Source: Pirellulales bacterium (GTDB lineage: Bacteria > Planctomycetota > Planctomycetia > Pirellulales > Thermoguttaceae). Taken from it: DNA of 40,378 nucleotides. The notes below the pieces were generated by a model. That model saw only the letters and a program-made list of their open reading frames with translations, made no database searches and was not told where the DNA came from. How positions within the stretch are numbered: the first letter of the stretch is position 1; the number at the start of each line of letters is the position of its first letter. The stretch is from NCBI GenBank assembly GCA_020846145.1, contig JADLEL010000014.1:1-40378 (forward strand), in the 5' to 3' direction. The translations under genes and the position numbers were made by a program. This document shows positions 24,357 through 32,948 of this stretch, in pieces.

Positions 24357-25523
24357 ATGTCGAGAAGAGAAATCAATTCCCTTGCAATCTACTTGGCCTT
24401 TCTCGCAAGTTTGGCCGCCTTCCGCGGAACTTGGGCCGACGAGGTTGCGAGCAAGGCGATCCTTAAGGCGGAACTCGGCAAGCCGCTGATGGATCTCAAT
24501 TCGCACGGCGACGTATGGGATTCGAGCTGGGCCGACGACGGCCATCTCTACGTCAGTTCCGACGACACGCGGGGATTCATCGGTCCCGGCGATCCGAAAG
24601 GATTCAGCGATAAGCCGAGCAGGAATCTGCAGTTCCATATTCTCCAAGGCGATTCGCCCGACTCGTTGGTCGGTAAAACGATCAATCGCATGGACGAATA
24701 CCACGGCTCGTCGAAGCGCGGCCCCGACGGCTGCATGTGGAAAGCCAACGGCAATACGTGCCTCGACGGAATTTTATACATGTTCGTCAGCCGGCACGGC
24801 CTGGATTTCGAGAAACGCCAATCCGCCGAGAAGTCGAGCCTCATCATGTCATCCGACAAAGGACTCACCTGGCGCCGCTCGGCCAAGGAAAATTACGACC
24901 GACCCATGTTCGTCAGCCCCCGGTTCGGCAGTCCGATGTTCGTCAAATACGGCCGGGACGGCCGGGCAGACGCGCATAATGCGGACAAATACGTCTATGC
25001 GCTCGCCAACAACGGTTTTTGGGAGAACGGCGACGACATGATTCTGGCGCGAGTTCTCAAGTCGCAAATCGCTCGGCTCGATGCAAAGGATTGGCAGTTT
25101 TTCACCGGCGGCGACGGAATGAGCGATGCGAACTGGTCGCCCGACATGCAGCAGGCGAAACCGGTGCTCGTTAATCCCGGCAAGTGCGGCATGGCCGGCG
25201 CGCAATACATCGCGCCGCTGAAAAGATACCTCATGATTCAATGGTATTACACCACCGGATCGGGCCACAAAGCGCCGAAAGACACCACCTGGATCTTTTA
25301 CGAATCGCCTGCACCGTGGGGACCGTGGCGGGAGTTCGGCAGCCAACGCTTCGATCCGGAAGGCTATTACAATCCCTGCGTCGTTTCCAAGTTCATCAGT
25401 CCCGATGGGCGGAATCTCGCGATCTTCACGAACGGCAATTTTTTCACCGCCCGCGAACGAGGCGAAAAGTGCATCTATCGGCTGACGAAAATACCCTGTA
25501 CGCTCACGCTCGCCGCTCCCTGA
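24357..25523 (+). CDS. exported DUF4185-like beta-propeller protein
   Basis: A 388-residue protein with a signal peptide (IYLAFLASLAAFRGTWA, cleavage near 27). The body resembles DUF4185 proteins, which have a five-bladed propeller fold related to glycosidase families. Visible stretches are DVWDSSWADDGHLYVSSDD, GCMWKANGNTCLDGILYMFV, LIMSSDKGLTWRRS, WTIFYESPAPWGPW-like sequence near 320 and EGYYNPCVVSKFISPDGRN. Carbohydrate binding or hydrolysis is inferred from the family only. AGGAAAGG upstream supports ATG 24357. It stands alone. Confidence 0.75.
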   Translation: MSRREINSLAIYLAFLASLAAFRGTWADEVASKAILKAELGKPLMDLNSHGDVWDSSWADDGHLYVSSDDTRGFIGPGDPKGFSDKPSRNLQFHILQGDSPDSLVGKTINRMDEYHGSSKRGPDGCMWKANGNTCLDGILYMFVSRHGLDFEKRQSAEKSSLIMSSDKGLTWRRSAKENYDRPMFVSPRFGSPMFVKYGRDGRADAHNADKYVYALANNGFWENGDDMILARVLKSQIARLDAKDWQFFTGGDGMSDANWSPDMQQAKPVLVNPGKCGMAGAQYIAPLKRYLMIQWYYTTGSGHKAPKDTTWIFYESPAPWGPWREFGSQRFDPEGYYNPCVVSKFISPDGRNLAIFTNGNFFTARERGEKCIYRLTKIPCTLTLAAP

Positions 25524-25858
25524 GAAGCCGCTGGGGAATGGTTGTAAAAACGAAATCCGCTTTTATTTTTCGCCCGCCGCTGCCCGATATTCTCCCCGAG
25601 TTGGCGGCGAAATCATCACCCCCTCCTTGGCACTAGGAAGGCGGCGTTTCGCGGCCACGAAAACCGATCCATTTTTTCCCAAAGTGAAATAAAAAAAACC
25701 TTCGCCCCACTCCTTGGCGTTGACAATCCGACCCAAATTCGAGTAAAGTTAAAATCCGTGAGTTCATGGCACGATGCCCCTCATGCGGCCCCTTGCCGCC
25801 GATGATATTATTGCTTGTCGTCATCCCGTCATTATTCCTCCTTATAAGGTTATCCATA
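25524..25858. other. 335-bp intergenic region with a candidate promoter
   Basis: TTGACA at 25720-25725 with TAAAGT at 25744-25749 (18-bp spacing) is a candidate promoter for the next gene. No gene was seen. An in-frame ATG at 25766 would extend the next gene upstream with a hydrophobic segment. Confidence 0.5.
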
Positions 25859-26629
25859 ATGTCTCGGATACCGCTTTCCGCCAATAAAAAGCCGGCGGTC
25901 GAATCGGCTTTTCAACTGGAATCGGGGCTCTTCAGCGTTGCGGCCGACGATCCTTCCTACGCCCTATTCGGCCCCCTGCATTACGAGCCGGGTTACGCCT
26001 ATCCGCTTATTATTTGGCTGCACGGACCGGCGAACGACGAACGGCAACTCCGCCGGATCATGCCGCTCGTTAGCATGAGAAATTACGTAGCCGTCGCGCC
26101 GCGGGGTTTGTGCCAATTTGGGAAAGATGGGCCGGTTGGACTCGGTTGGCCGGAATCCGGCGATGATTTCGAGCAGGCCGAACAACGCATTTTCGATGCC
26201 CTGCAAAAGGCGTCGGAAAAGTTCCACGTCTCGCCGAGGAAGGTCTTTTTGGCGGGATTCGACCGGGGCGGCACGATGGCCTTCCGCGTCGCCCTCGGCC
26301 AGCCCCATCGCTTCGCCGGCGCCCTCTCGCTGGGCGGTCGATTTCCCAACGGTCGAAATCCCTTCCAAAACCTCGCCGCCGCCCGAAAGTTGCCCGTCTT
26401 TCTCGCCTCCGGCCGCGATAGCTCCGAATATCGAGCCGAGGAAGTCTGCGAAAATCTCCGCCTCATGCATACGGCGGGCATGTCGATCACGCTGCGGCAA
26501 TATCCCTGCGGCCACGAACTCGCGCCGCAAATGCTGGCCGACGTCGATCGCTGGATTATCGAGCAGATCACCCAATCCTCTCAAGCCGCTCAACCGGTCG
26601 AAAACCAGTGGTCTTTCGAGAAGGATTGA
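25859..26629 (+). CDS. phospholipase/carboxylesterase-like protein with Asp in place of the nucleophile Ser
   Basis: An alpha/beta-hydrolase of the phospholipase/carboxylesterase type, 256 residues from ATG 25859. A longer form from 25766 would add LPPMILLLVVIPSLFLLIRL, a possible signal anchor, so the longer start remains plausible. The oxyanion region reads IIWLHGPANDE. The nucleophile elbow reads GFDRGG, with Asp135 where related enzymes have Ser. SGRDSSEYRAE holds the acid position and CGHEL the His. The protein may be a non-hydrolytic relative, or it may use Asp as some dehalogenase-type hydrolases do. It converges with ccsBA; a miniature repeat lies between them. Confidence 0.78.
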   Translation: MSRIPLSANKKPAVESAFQLESGLFSVAADDPSYALFGPLHYEPGYAYPLIIWLHGPANDERQLRRIMPLVSMRNYVAVAPRGLCQFGKDGPVGLGWPESGDDFEQAEQRIFDALQKASEKFHVSPRKVFLAGFDRGGTMAFRVALGQPHRFAGALSLGGRFPNGRNPFQNLAAARKLPVFLASGRDSSEYRAEEVCENLRLMHTAGMSITLRQYPCGHELAPQMLADVDRWIIEQITQSSQAAQPVENQWSFEKD

Positions 26630-26658
26630 GCGGCAAGTCGAGTGGGCCGCTAATCCGT

Positions 26659-26749
26659 ATTATTCACAAAAGCGATTTGTAGAAGCGGCATCTTGCCGCT
26701 TTTGCCTAAAATGCGGCAGGATGCCGCATCTACAATGTTTATGAATAAT
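26659..26749 (+). mobile_element. 90-bp miniature inverted-repeat element, copy 2
   Basis: Same element as 7598-7688 (inverted) and 31204-31293 (same orientation), with a few base changes. Its extended terminal repeat (CCCGGCTAA on the plus strand) contains the stop codon of ccsBA (TAG, complement of 26755-26757). It may therefore have supplied the end of that gene. Confidence 0.8.
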
Positions 26750-26754
26750 CCCGG

Positions 26755-29700
26755 CTAATTTCCCCCGGCCGGTTCCGGCGCGGATTCTCCGGCATATTTC
26801 ACGATCGCGGCAGCCAGCAGATAAAGCCCTTGCACTGCCAGACCGGCGATGACGTAGAACGCTCCCCCGCCGCTGCCGGAACCGTAGCTGTGCAGGCCCG
26901 AACCGAGCACGAAATTCACGCCGTACCAGGTCGTGATGACGGCGACGAAGGAGATCACGGCCCAAACCGCCATGCCGAAGTTGCCCATCCAGCCGATGTA
27001 CCGTGCGTGCAGGATATTCAGGTAGAACAGCAGGGTGATCAAGGCCCAGACTTCTTTCGGGTCCCAGCCCCAAAAACGGCCCCAGGACAGATCGGCCCAG
27101 AGTCCGCCGAGAATCGTGCCCACGGTCAGCAGGAATACGCCGAAACGGATGATCGTCAGCATGAGTTTGCTCAGCGCGGCGGTAAAATCCTTCGCGTTGG
27201 GACCGAGCAGATGACTCGTGAGCGAGACGTTGGCCAAGATCCAGGCCACGGCGAACGCCGCGTAGCTTGCCATGATCGGCAAGACGTGAATGGTCAGCAA
27301 GAGATTGCTCCGCAGGACCGGCATCAGCGGCCGGATGCTGGGATCGCAGATTGAGGGGCTGGCGTCGGCCAAAATCAGCACGAGCGCGGAGAGAATCGAC
27401 GCCGCGAGCAGGAGGTATCGTTTCCGATAGATCAACTCGTAGATCGCTCCGATGACCGCGATCCCCACTCCCACGCACAACACCGACTCGTACATATTCG
27501 TGAAGGGCGCACGATGGCCGATCATACTGCGCATGGTAAAGCCGGCGAACATGGCGCCGATGCCCGCAAAATAAACGGCCAAGGAAAGAACGTAGAACGG
27601 CGTCCAATTCGCAACTTTACTCGCGGCGACGCAGATCGCGGCGATCGACATCAGCACCCACGCGATGGTGAAGGGCGTCCAATGGTTGTAGGCGACTTCC
27701 AGATCGATGATTTCCGGCGTGGGATAAGATAATTTTACTTCGGACTCCGCGGCCTTGCTTTCGTCTTTCGGCGGCTGGGATTTGGAGGATCCGAATTCCG
27801 CGCCGAGCGACTCGACGGCGTCGAGGAAGGCGGCGGAGGCCGCTTGAAATGCTTGCGCGTCGTCGGCCCGGTAAGCCGACCTGGCTTTCTGGAAAAGCTC
27901 CTTGATTTTGCGCAGTTTTCCCCCGGGATCGGTCTTGTCGTCGTACTCGGTTTGCAGAATAGCGGAGAGCGGCGCCCATTCTTGATGCGGCGAGTTGGGC
28001 ACCGGGAGGATTTCCAAGCGCCGACCCATGCGGTGGAGCATGAAGGCCCAATAGCGTTCGGCTAACTCCTGCCCTTTCTTTTCGAGCGCCGAGAAATTCT
28101 TGCGGTCGGTTCGGCTGAGTTTTTCCGCCCATTCGAGAAACGGCGTGGTTTTTTGGGTTTCCGGATCGCGATAGTTCGCGTCTTTCAATTCCTTGGGCGA
28201 AACATGCTTTTTTCCTTCGATGCCCAAGGCGGTTCGGAGTTCCTTCGACTCGACCGCGAGCAGCGGCGCACGGTCCCACTTGTCGGGCTTGTGCTCGAGG
28301 TCGTACGCCGCGAAGAGGTCCAGATCGGCATGGTGGGGCGCCGCCGCCGGTTGATCCCAGCCTTGCCAGTCGAAGAGCATGGCGAGATACAGCGCGACGG
28401 CATCCATTTTCCGACCGGACTCCGGATCGGAAAAACTCGTGCCGCCGGTCATCATCCGCACGCTCTCCAGCGCCAACGTATCGAACGGCTTTTGCCGCCC
28501 ACCGTCCTGAACGGGCAAATAGCGCCACGGTTTCCAATCTAAGTTCGCCCCCGCTGGAGTACCGGCCATCGCCGAGGAAGTCCCCAAGAGCAATAAGCAC
28601 AATGCCAGAAGCGGTTTTTGCACGGAGTTAAGGGATTGGAAATTGGAGATTTGAGATTGGAGATTGGTTTTTTCCCTCTCCCCTCTCCCCTCTCCCCTCT
28701 CCCCTCTCCACTTCGCCAACCTCTTGTAGAAGCGGAAATTCGTCAGGTAGCGCAGGATCATGCCGACGCAGATCATCAGGCTGCCGAGGTATTTGAGGAA
28801 CCGGCCCGGATCGTAGCTCACGCTCAGCGTGGAAACTTTTCGGCCGTCGGGGAGTTCGTCGCAACCGGACTGATAGAAGGTGAATTTGCCGTAAGTCAAC
28901 GGCCGATTCATCGAGATTTCCTCTTCGCGGTCGATGCCGGGGGCCTCGTCGATCACTTGGACCGTGCTGATGTACGCCGCGTCGCCCATCCGGCCGGGAT
29001 TCATCTCGCGGGTGAATTTCGACAATTTCAGCGAGAATTGCAGCGGGTGATCCTCTACGGCGAATTGGATGCCCAACTTTCCTTTCGGCGTGGAGAAGAT
29101 ATGGAAACTGTATTTCGGATCGTCGCGCACGAGCCAGACCGATTGCTTGACGCCGTCGGTTTCCACTTCCACCTGGGCCGCGGGATGGGGCGGCTTCTTC
29201 TCCGCCGCGGCCGCCTCGAGCGGCTGCGGCTCGACCTTGTGGACGGCGAAGGGCAGGTATTCGAGAATCTTCAGGCGAAGCGTTCCCGCAAGCTCGATCG
29301 AACTCCCTTCCTTGACTTCCCCCCGCGAAACGCACTTGCCGTCGAGGACCGTGCGGCAATGCAGCTTGCCGTCGGGCGTGCGCAGAAAATCGACTCCGTC
29401 GGCCGCGGACGCGGCGGGTTGATGATACCAAAACTTCACCGGACAATCGCCGCCGTGCATGGCGGCCAGACTCATCATCGGCATCCGCGCGAAGGCCAGA
29501 TCGCGCAGCGGTTCCTTCGCGTCGGGGAGGTGGATTTTCAAATCCAAGAGCGCGTTCTTCGGCTCGTCCCCCCGCGACTCGAATTTGCCCGAACCGACGG
29601 GTTTGGCGTTGGCGTAATAATCGGTGATTTCCACTTCGATCTTGCTGCCTTCCAGCGCGATCTTTTTGCCGAGATTCTTGCTCACGGGAATCCGCTGTGT

Positions 29701-30690
29701 GCGGCCGTCGTAATGCACGGAAAGTACGCCTTTTTCATCTTCCTCTTTGCTCGGGGGATTTAGAAACTCCGCGCGCATCGAATCGACGGGCGCGTTGAGG
29801 AGTTGCAGCGTGGGAATGCCCTGGCCGCCCAGCGGCTCGCCGGCCAGCCAACTTTCGAGCATCATCTTTCCCCCGGCATGTTCGATTCCGAAGCGAATCG
29901 CCGGCTCGCCTTGCTTCTCCTCGGCGGAAACCCAACTCTCTTGGGTGCGGGAGTTTAGATAATACTTGAGCACCTTGAGCTTCACGCCCTGCAATTCCGC
30001 GGGCCATTCGAGGGTTTTGCCCTCGGGCCAATCGACCGGCCCCGGTTGGAAGGAGAACACGGCCGGAGGCGGCGGCTTTCCGCCCGGTTTGCCTTCCCGC
30101 ATCACGGTGAATTTTTCCTGATTCGCCAGCCGGATGCTCTCGGCCGTTTCGCCTTCCGCGAAAGACAGATTCCCGTCGATGCCGCGCGAATAGGTTTGAT
30201 ACGCCCCCAGCAAAAGCACCAACACGCCGCCATGCGCGAGGAAAAAGCCAAGAAGTTTGTTCCACAAGGTCGCGGCGAGAAGTGCCGCCGCCACACAGGC
30301 GGAGGCCGTAATAAACCAGTAACGATCGTAGTATGCCCCGACCCCAGAGCCGAGGATTTCGCCGTTTTGGGCGGCCAAGAACAAAGCCGCCGTCGAAAGT
30401 ATCAAGGCGGTCGCGCCCCCGAGATTTCGGGGAATGCGAACGAGAACCGCCGCAAGTATGTTGACGCTCAATAAACCCAGCAGCACGATAAACCGCGTAC
30501 TCTTATAGACATACCAGTTGGCGAAATCCATCCCCTTGGCGGCTTCGAGCAAGGTGGCGCAAATCAAGACCACCGCCAGAATGCCGATCAACGCCACCCC
30601 AATCTTCGCCGAGGCAACCGAGAGCATCAGAGCCGCTCCCGAAATCGGCTTGGTTGCGAGCGGCAATTCGTTCTTTTCCTGGGGGTTCAT
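26755..30690 (-). CDS. ccsBA: cytochrome c biogenesis protein, CcsB/ResB-CcsA fusion
   Basis: System II maturation factor that moves haem across the inner membrane and joins it to CxxCH motifs. The 1311-residue frame has two parts. Residues 1-660 are ResB/CcsB-like: four membrane helices in the first 180 residues and a large periplasmic domain, with a further helix near 635-655. Residues 690-1311 are CcsA-like: a periplasmic domain, then many helices with the haem-handling WWD motif WGWDPKEVWAL near 1220 and conserved His residues (HRAPFTNMYES, HVLPIMASY). The junction 662-688 is encoded by heptamer repeats, and directly after it VQKPLLALCLLLLGTSSAMA reads as a signal peptide starting at GTG 28623. 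This may be two genes fused by a repeat. It lies beside the cytochrome genes it should mature. Confidence 0.88.
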   Translation of the reverse strand: MNPQEKNELPLATKPISGAALMLSVASAKIGVALIGILAVVLICATLLEAAKGMDFANWYVYKSTRFIVLLGLLSVNILAAVLVRIPRNLGGATALILSTAALFLAAQNGEILGSGVGAYYDRYWFITASACVAAALLAATLWNKLLGFFLAHGGVLVLLLGAYQTYSRGIDGNLSFAEGETAESIRLANQEKFTVMREGKPGGKPPPPAVFSFQPGPVDWPEGKTLEWPAELQGVKLKVLKYYLNSRTQESWVSAEEKQGEPAIRFGIEHAGGKMMLESWLAGEPLGGQGIPTLQLLNAPVDSMRAEFLNPPSKEEDEKGVLSVHYDGRTQRIPVSKNLGKKIALEGSKIEVEITDYYANAKPVGSGKFESRGDEPKNALLDLKIHLPDAKEPLRDLAFARMPMMSLAAMHGGDCPVKFWYHQPAASAADGVDFLRTPDGKLHCRTVLDGKCVSRGEVKEGSSIELAGTLRLKILEYLPFAVHKVEPQPLEAAAAEKKPPHPAAQVEVETDGVKQSVWLVRDDPKYSFHIFSTPKGKLGIQFAVEDHPLQFSLKLSKFTREMNPGRMGDAAYISTVQVIDEAPGIDREEEISMNRPLTYGKFTFYQSGCDELPDGRKVSTLSVSYDPGRFLKYLGSLMICVGMILRYLTNFRFYKRLAKWRGERGEGRGEREKTNLQSQISNFQSLNSVQKPLLALCLLLLGTSSAMAGTPAGANLDWKPWRYLPVQDGGRQKPFDTLALESVRMMTGGTSFSDPESGRKMDAVALYLAMLFDWQGWDQPAAAPHHADLDLFAAYDLEHKPDKWDRAPLLAVESKELRTALGIEGKKHVSPKELKDANYRDPETQKTTPFLEWAEKLSRTDRKNFSALEKKGQELAERYWAFMLHRMGRRLEILPVPNSPHQEWAPLSAILQTEYDDKTDPGGKLRKIKELFQKARSAYRADDAQAFQAASAAFLDAVESLGAEFGSSKSQPPKDESKAAESEVKLSYPTPEIIDLEVAYNHWTPFTIAWVLMSIAAICVAASKVANWTPFYVLSLAVYFAGIGAMFAGFTMRSMIGHRAPFTNMYESVLCVGVGIAVIGAIYELIYRKRYLLLAASILSALVLILADASPSICDPSIRPLMPVLRSNLLLTIHVLPIMASYAAFAVAWILANVSLTSHLLGPNAKDFTAALSKLMLTIIRFGVFLLTVGTILGGLWADLSWGRFWGWDPKEVWALITLLFYLNILHARYIGWMGNFGMAVWAVISFVAVITTWYGVNFVLGSGLHSYGSGSGGGAFYVIAGLAVQGLYLLAAAIVKYAGESAPEPAGGN
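28634..28710. repeat. heptamer arrays at the CcsB-CcsA junction
   Basis: Two unrelated arrays lie end to end: GATTGGA-type units (28634-28668), then CCCTCTC units (about 28674-28710). Both have a 7-bp period. They are translated in frame (minus strand) as GERGEGRGEREK followed by TNLQSQISNFQSLNS. Confidence 0.8.
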
Positions 30691-31369
30691 CGTGGCTCCA
30701 TAAGTCCTTATGCGTGATAAGTCATTTTCGCCTCGTTGCGAGGAGACAATCCAAATACTCGTGCTTTTCTGATGATTCCGCTAATAAGAAGGCACGGCTT
30801 GTCGAAATAGCCTCTAAATGCGGCATTTTTACCAAAAAGGTTTGTGATAAGTGTATCCGATCCGCTTGGTTGCAACAACTCGAGAAATTTGCTTAGGGTA
30901 ACTCGATTCTTTCTTCCTGACTTTTCCATAATCACTGCGCGACGCTTTCGACGCACGTTATCCAGAATGACAGAAAGCGCCGACGGATTATGCATCAACC
31001 ACGATTAAAATCAATCAGAGCAGCAGAATATAAGATTCTCTATTCATTTTCTTTAATATTTCAAGTAAAAAAGGCGAAAATACCCAACGAAGCCCTACAT
31101 CCGACAGAAGCAATACATTCTGATTATGCAACAAATCGCATCCTTCCCCAACATTTGGAAGGATGGGAGAGATTCTTCCGAACTGGACATTGAATTAGCC
31201 CGCATTATTCATAAAAGCGATTGTAGAAGCGGCATCTTGCCGCTTTTGCCTAAAATGCGGCAGGATGCCGCATCTACGATGTTTATGAATAATCCCGGTT
31301 AGGGCTGTATAAAACTGAATTAACTCCCATTTGCGATATCCCCTGCACGCTGTAACAAGGAGGTTCCAC
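30691..31369. other. 679-bp AT-rich intergenic region
   Basis: It lies between the divergent ccsBA and 14-haem genes. About 30700-31190 is markedly AT-richer than its neighbours and looks like gene debris or foreign DNA. A 96-codon minus-strand frame (30708-30998) and a short plus-strand frame containing NEALHPTE are not convincing genes. Copy 3 of the 90-bp element and a TGTATAAA box (31306-31313) complete the region. Confidence 0.55.
31204..31293 (+). mobile_element. 90-bp miniature inverted-repeat element, copy 3
   Basis: It differs from copy 1 (reverse complemented) by about two changes. It ends 77 bp before the start of the 14-haem gene, and the promoter of that gene must lie in or just after it. 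Confidence 0.8.
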
Positions 31370-32890
31370 GTGCGTTCCTTCCTCTTTGGAAATAGTCAGT
31401 ATCGGGCGTCTGTCCATTGGGTGGTCTTGGCAGGACTTCTCGCATTCGGATTCGCCTCGTGCAAAACACAAAATCAGCCCACGCAGCGGACGGAGCGGTC
31501 AACCGAACCGAATTTGGACCCCGGTTGGCCCAAGGGGAATGCTTTTTTCCAGCAGGTCTCCTATCAGGCGGTCCGATCTACGCTGCCGGTGGTTCCCGAC
31601 GCGGAATTCATCAACGACGACGAAATCTGCGCATCTTGCCACGATGCCTATTCCAAGGCGTTCGCGAATAACGTCCATCGAAACGGCAAATGCGAATCGT
31701 GCCACGGACCGGCCAGCCGCCACGTCGAGGCCCGCGGCAAGGAACCGGGATTGATTTTCAGTTTCAAAAATTCCGATCCGCTGGTGCGCGCGGAAGCCTG
31801 CTTGAAGTGCCACGAGCAGAATGCCTGCACGCCGGGCGCGCTGTGGCGGACTTCGGCCCATGCGAACAAGCGCGTAACCTGCACCGATTGCCACCGCGCG
31901 CATTACGACGTGCCGCCCGGCACGCCCGCCACGAGCGAACCGTCGGAGGCCGCGATCCAGCGCCTGAAGAATAAGCCGCAAGTCGCCTTGACGGGATATC
32001 AAAATGCCGAGCCGGGCGCTGCGCCGGGCGCGGCCGTCGCCGATGGGCAATTGCCTTCGCTTCGCGGCACCTCGCATAACTTGGGCGCGGTGTCGCCGGG
32101 CGTTTGCTACAAGTGCCACGGCGACATGCAGGAACTGCAGATGGTCGCCGGCCCGCATCAGATTTGCGGCCCCAACGGCTTCAACTGCACCACGTGCCAC
32201 GATCCGCACGGCCAGATCAAAGAGGAGAGCCGGAAGGATCTCTGCCTGAGTTGCCATGCGGGCGCTCCCACGATGGCGTGGCATTCCTCGACGCACAACA
32301 TCAACGGCGTCGCCTGCACCGACTGCCACAATCCGCATCCGCGAACGTGCGTGCCGCAGGTGGTCAACATTACGCACGCGAACGTTACGCGCCCGAATCG
32401 TCTGGCGATGAGCGTGCAGCAGCCGCAGACCTGCTACAAGTGTCATCCGAAAATCTACGGTCTGAACGCGCTGCCTTCGCACCATCCCATCCGGGAGGGG
32501 AAGATGGTTTGCTCCGATTGCCACGACGCCCACGGCCAGATGACGGGCAACCTCAAGGAGGCGTCGATCAATCTGCTGTGCTACAAATGCCACGCGGAAA
32601 AGCAGGGACCGTTCGCCATCGAACACCCGCCGGTGCGCGAGAACTGCGCGATTTGCCACGAGCCGCACGGCACCGTGGCCAACAATTTGCTAAGGCAGCC
32701 GACGACGTTCCTCTGCCTGCGCTGCCATCCCGGGCACAACGGGACGCACGATCACGGCAGCGCGCCCTTGCTGGTCGCCAGCGATCCCACGATCCGCGCG
32801 CCGCTGTACACCAATTGCACCCAGTGCCACCAGCAAGTCCACGGCAGCGATCGGTTCTCGCAGCGCGGGGACGGATTGTTCACGCGATAA
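31370..32890 (+). CDS. 14-haem c-type cytochrome lipoprotein, MtrA/DmsE-like
   Basis: A 506-residue periplasmic or outer-membrane-linked multihaem cytochrome. The start is GTG 31370: AAGGAGG (31357-31363) lies 6 nt upstream. Membrane-targeting residues 15-30 end in FASC at 28-31, a lipobox, so Cys31 is probably lipidated. Fourteen CxxCH motifs begin at residues 87, 108, 144, 171, 246, 273, 292, 316, 355, 381, 404, 426, 449 and 483. The arrangement resembles the DmsE/MtrA decahaem family but is longer. The next gene, 58 bp on, encodes an MtrB/PioB-like barrel, so the pair should form a porin-cytochrome conduit that carries electrons across the outer membrane. Confidence 0.9.
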   Translation: MRSFLFGNSQYRASVHWVVLAGLLAFGFASCKTQNQPTQRTERSTEPNLDPGWPKGNAFFQQVSYQAVRSTLPVVPDAEFINDDEICASCHDAYSKAFANNVHRNGKCESCHGPASRHVEARGKEPGLIFSFKNSDPLVRAEACLKCHEQNACTPGALWRTSAHANKRVTCTDCHRAHYDVPPGTPATSEPSEAAIQRLKNKPQVALTGYQNAEPGAAPGAAVADGQLPSLRGTSHNLGAVSPGVCYKCHGDMQELQMVAGPHQICGPNGFNCTTCHDPHGQIKEESRKDLCLSCHAGAPTMAWHSSTHNINGVACTDCHNPHPRTCVPQVVNITHANVTRPNRLAMSVQQPQTCYKCHPKIYGLNALPSHHPIREGKMVCSDCHDAHGQMTGNLKEASINLLCYKCHAEKQGPFAIEHPPVRENCAICHEPHGTVANNLLRQPTTFLCLRCHPGHNGTHDHGSAPLLVASDPTIRAPLYTNCTQCHQQVHGSDRFSQRGDGLFTR

Positions 32891-32948
32891 TAACGGGAAT
32901 TCAACCTACACTTAAACCATATTTGCTGAAATGTCACAGGGGGAACTT

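Noticed and set aside
30708..30998. 96-codon minus-strand frame in the AT-rich patch
   Set aside because: No recognised family, no clear ribosome site; described as part of the intergenic region.
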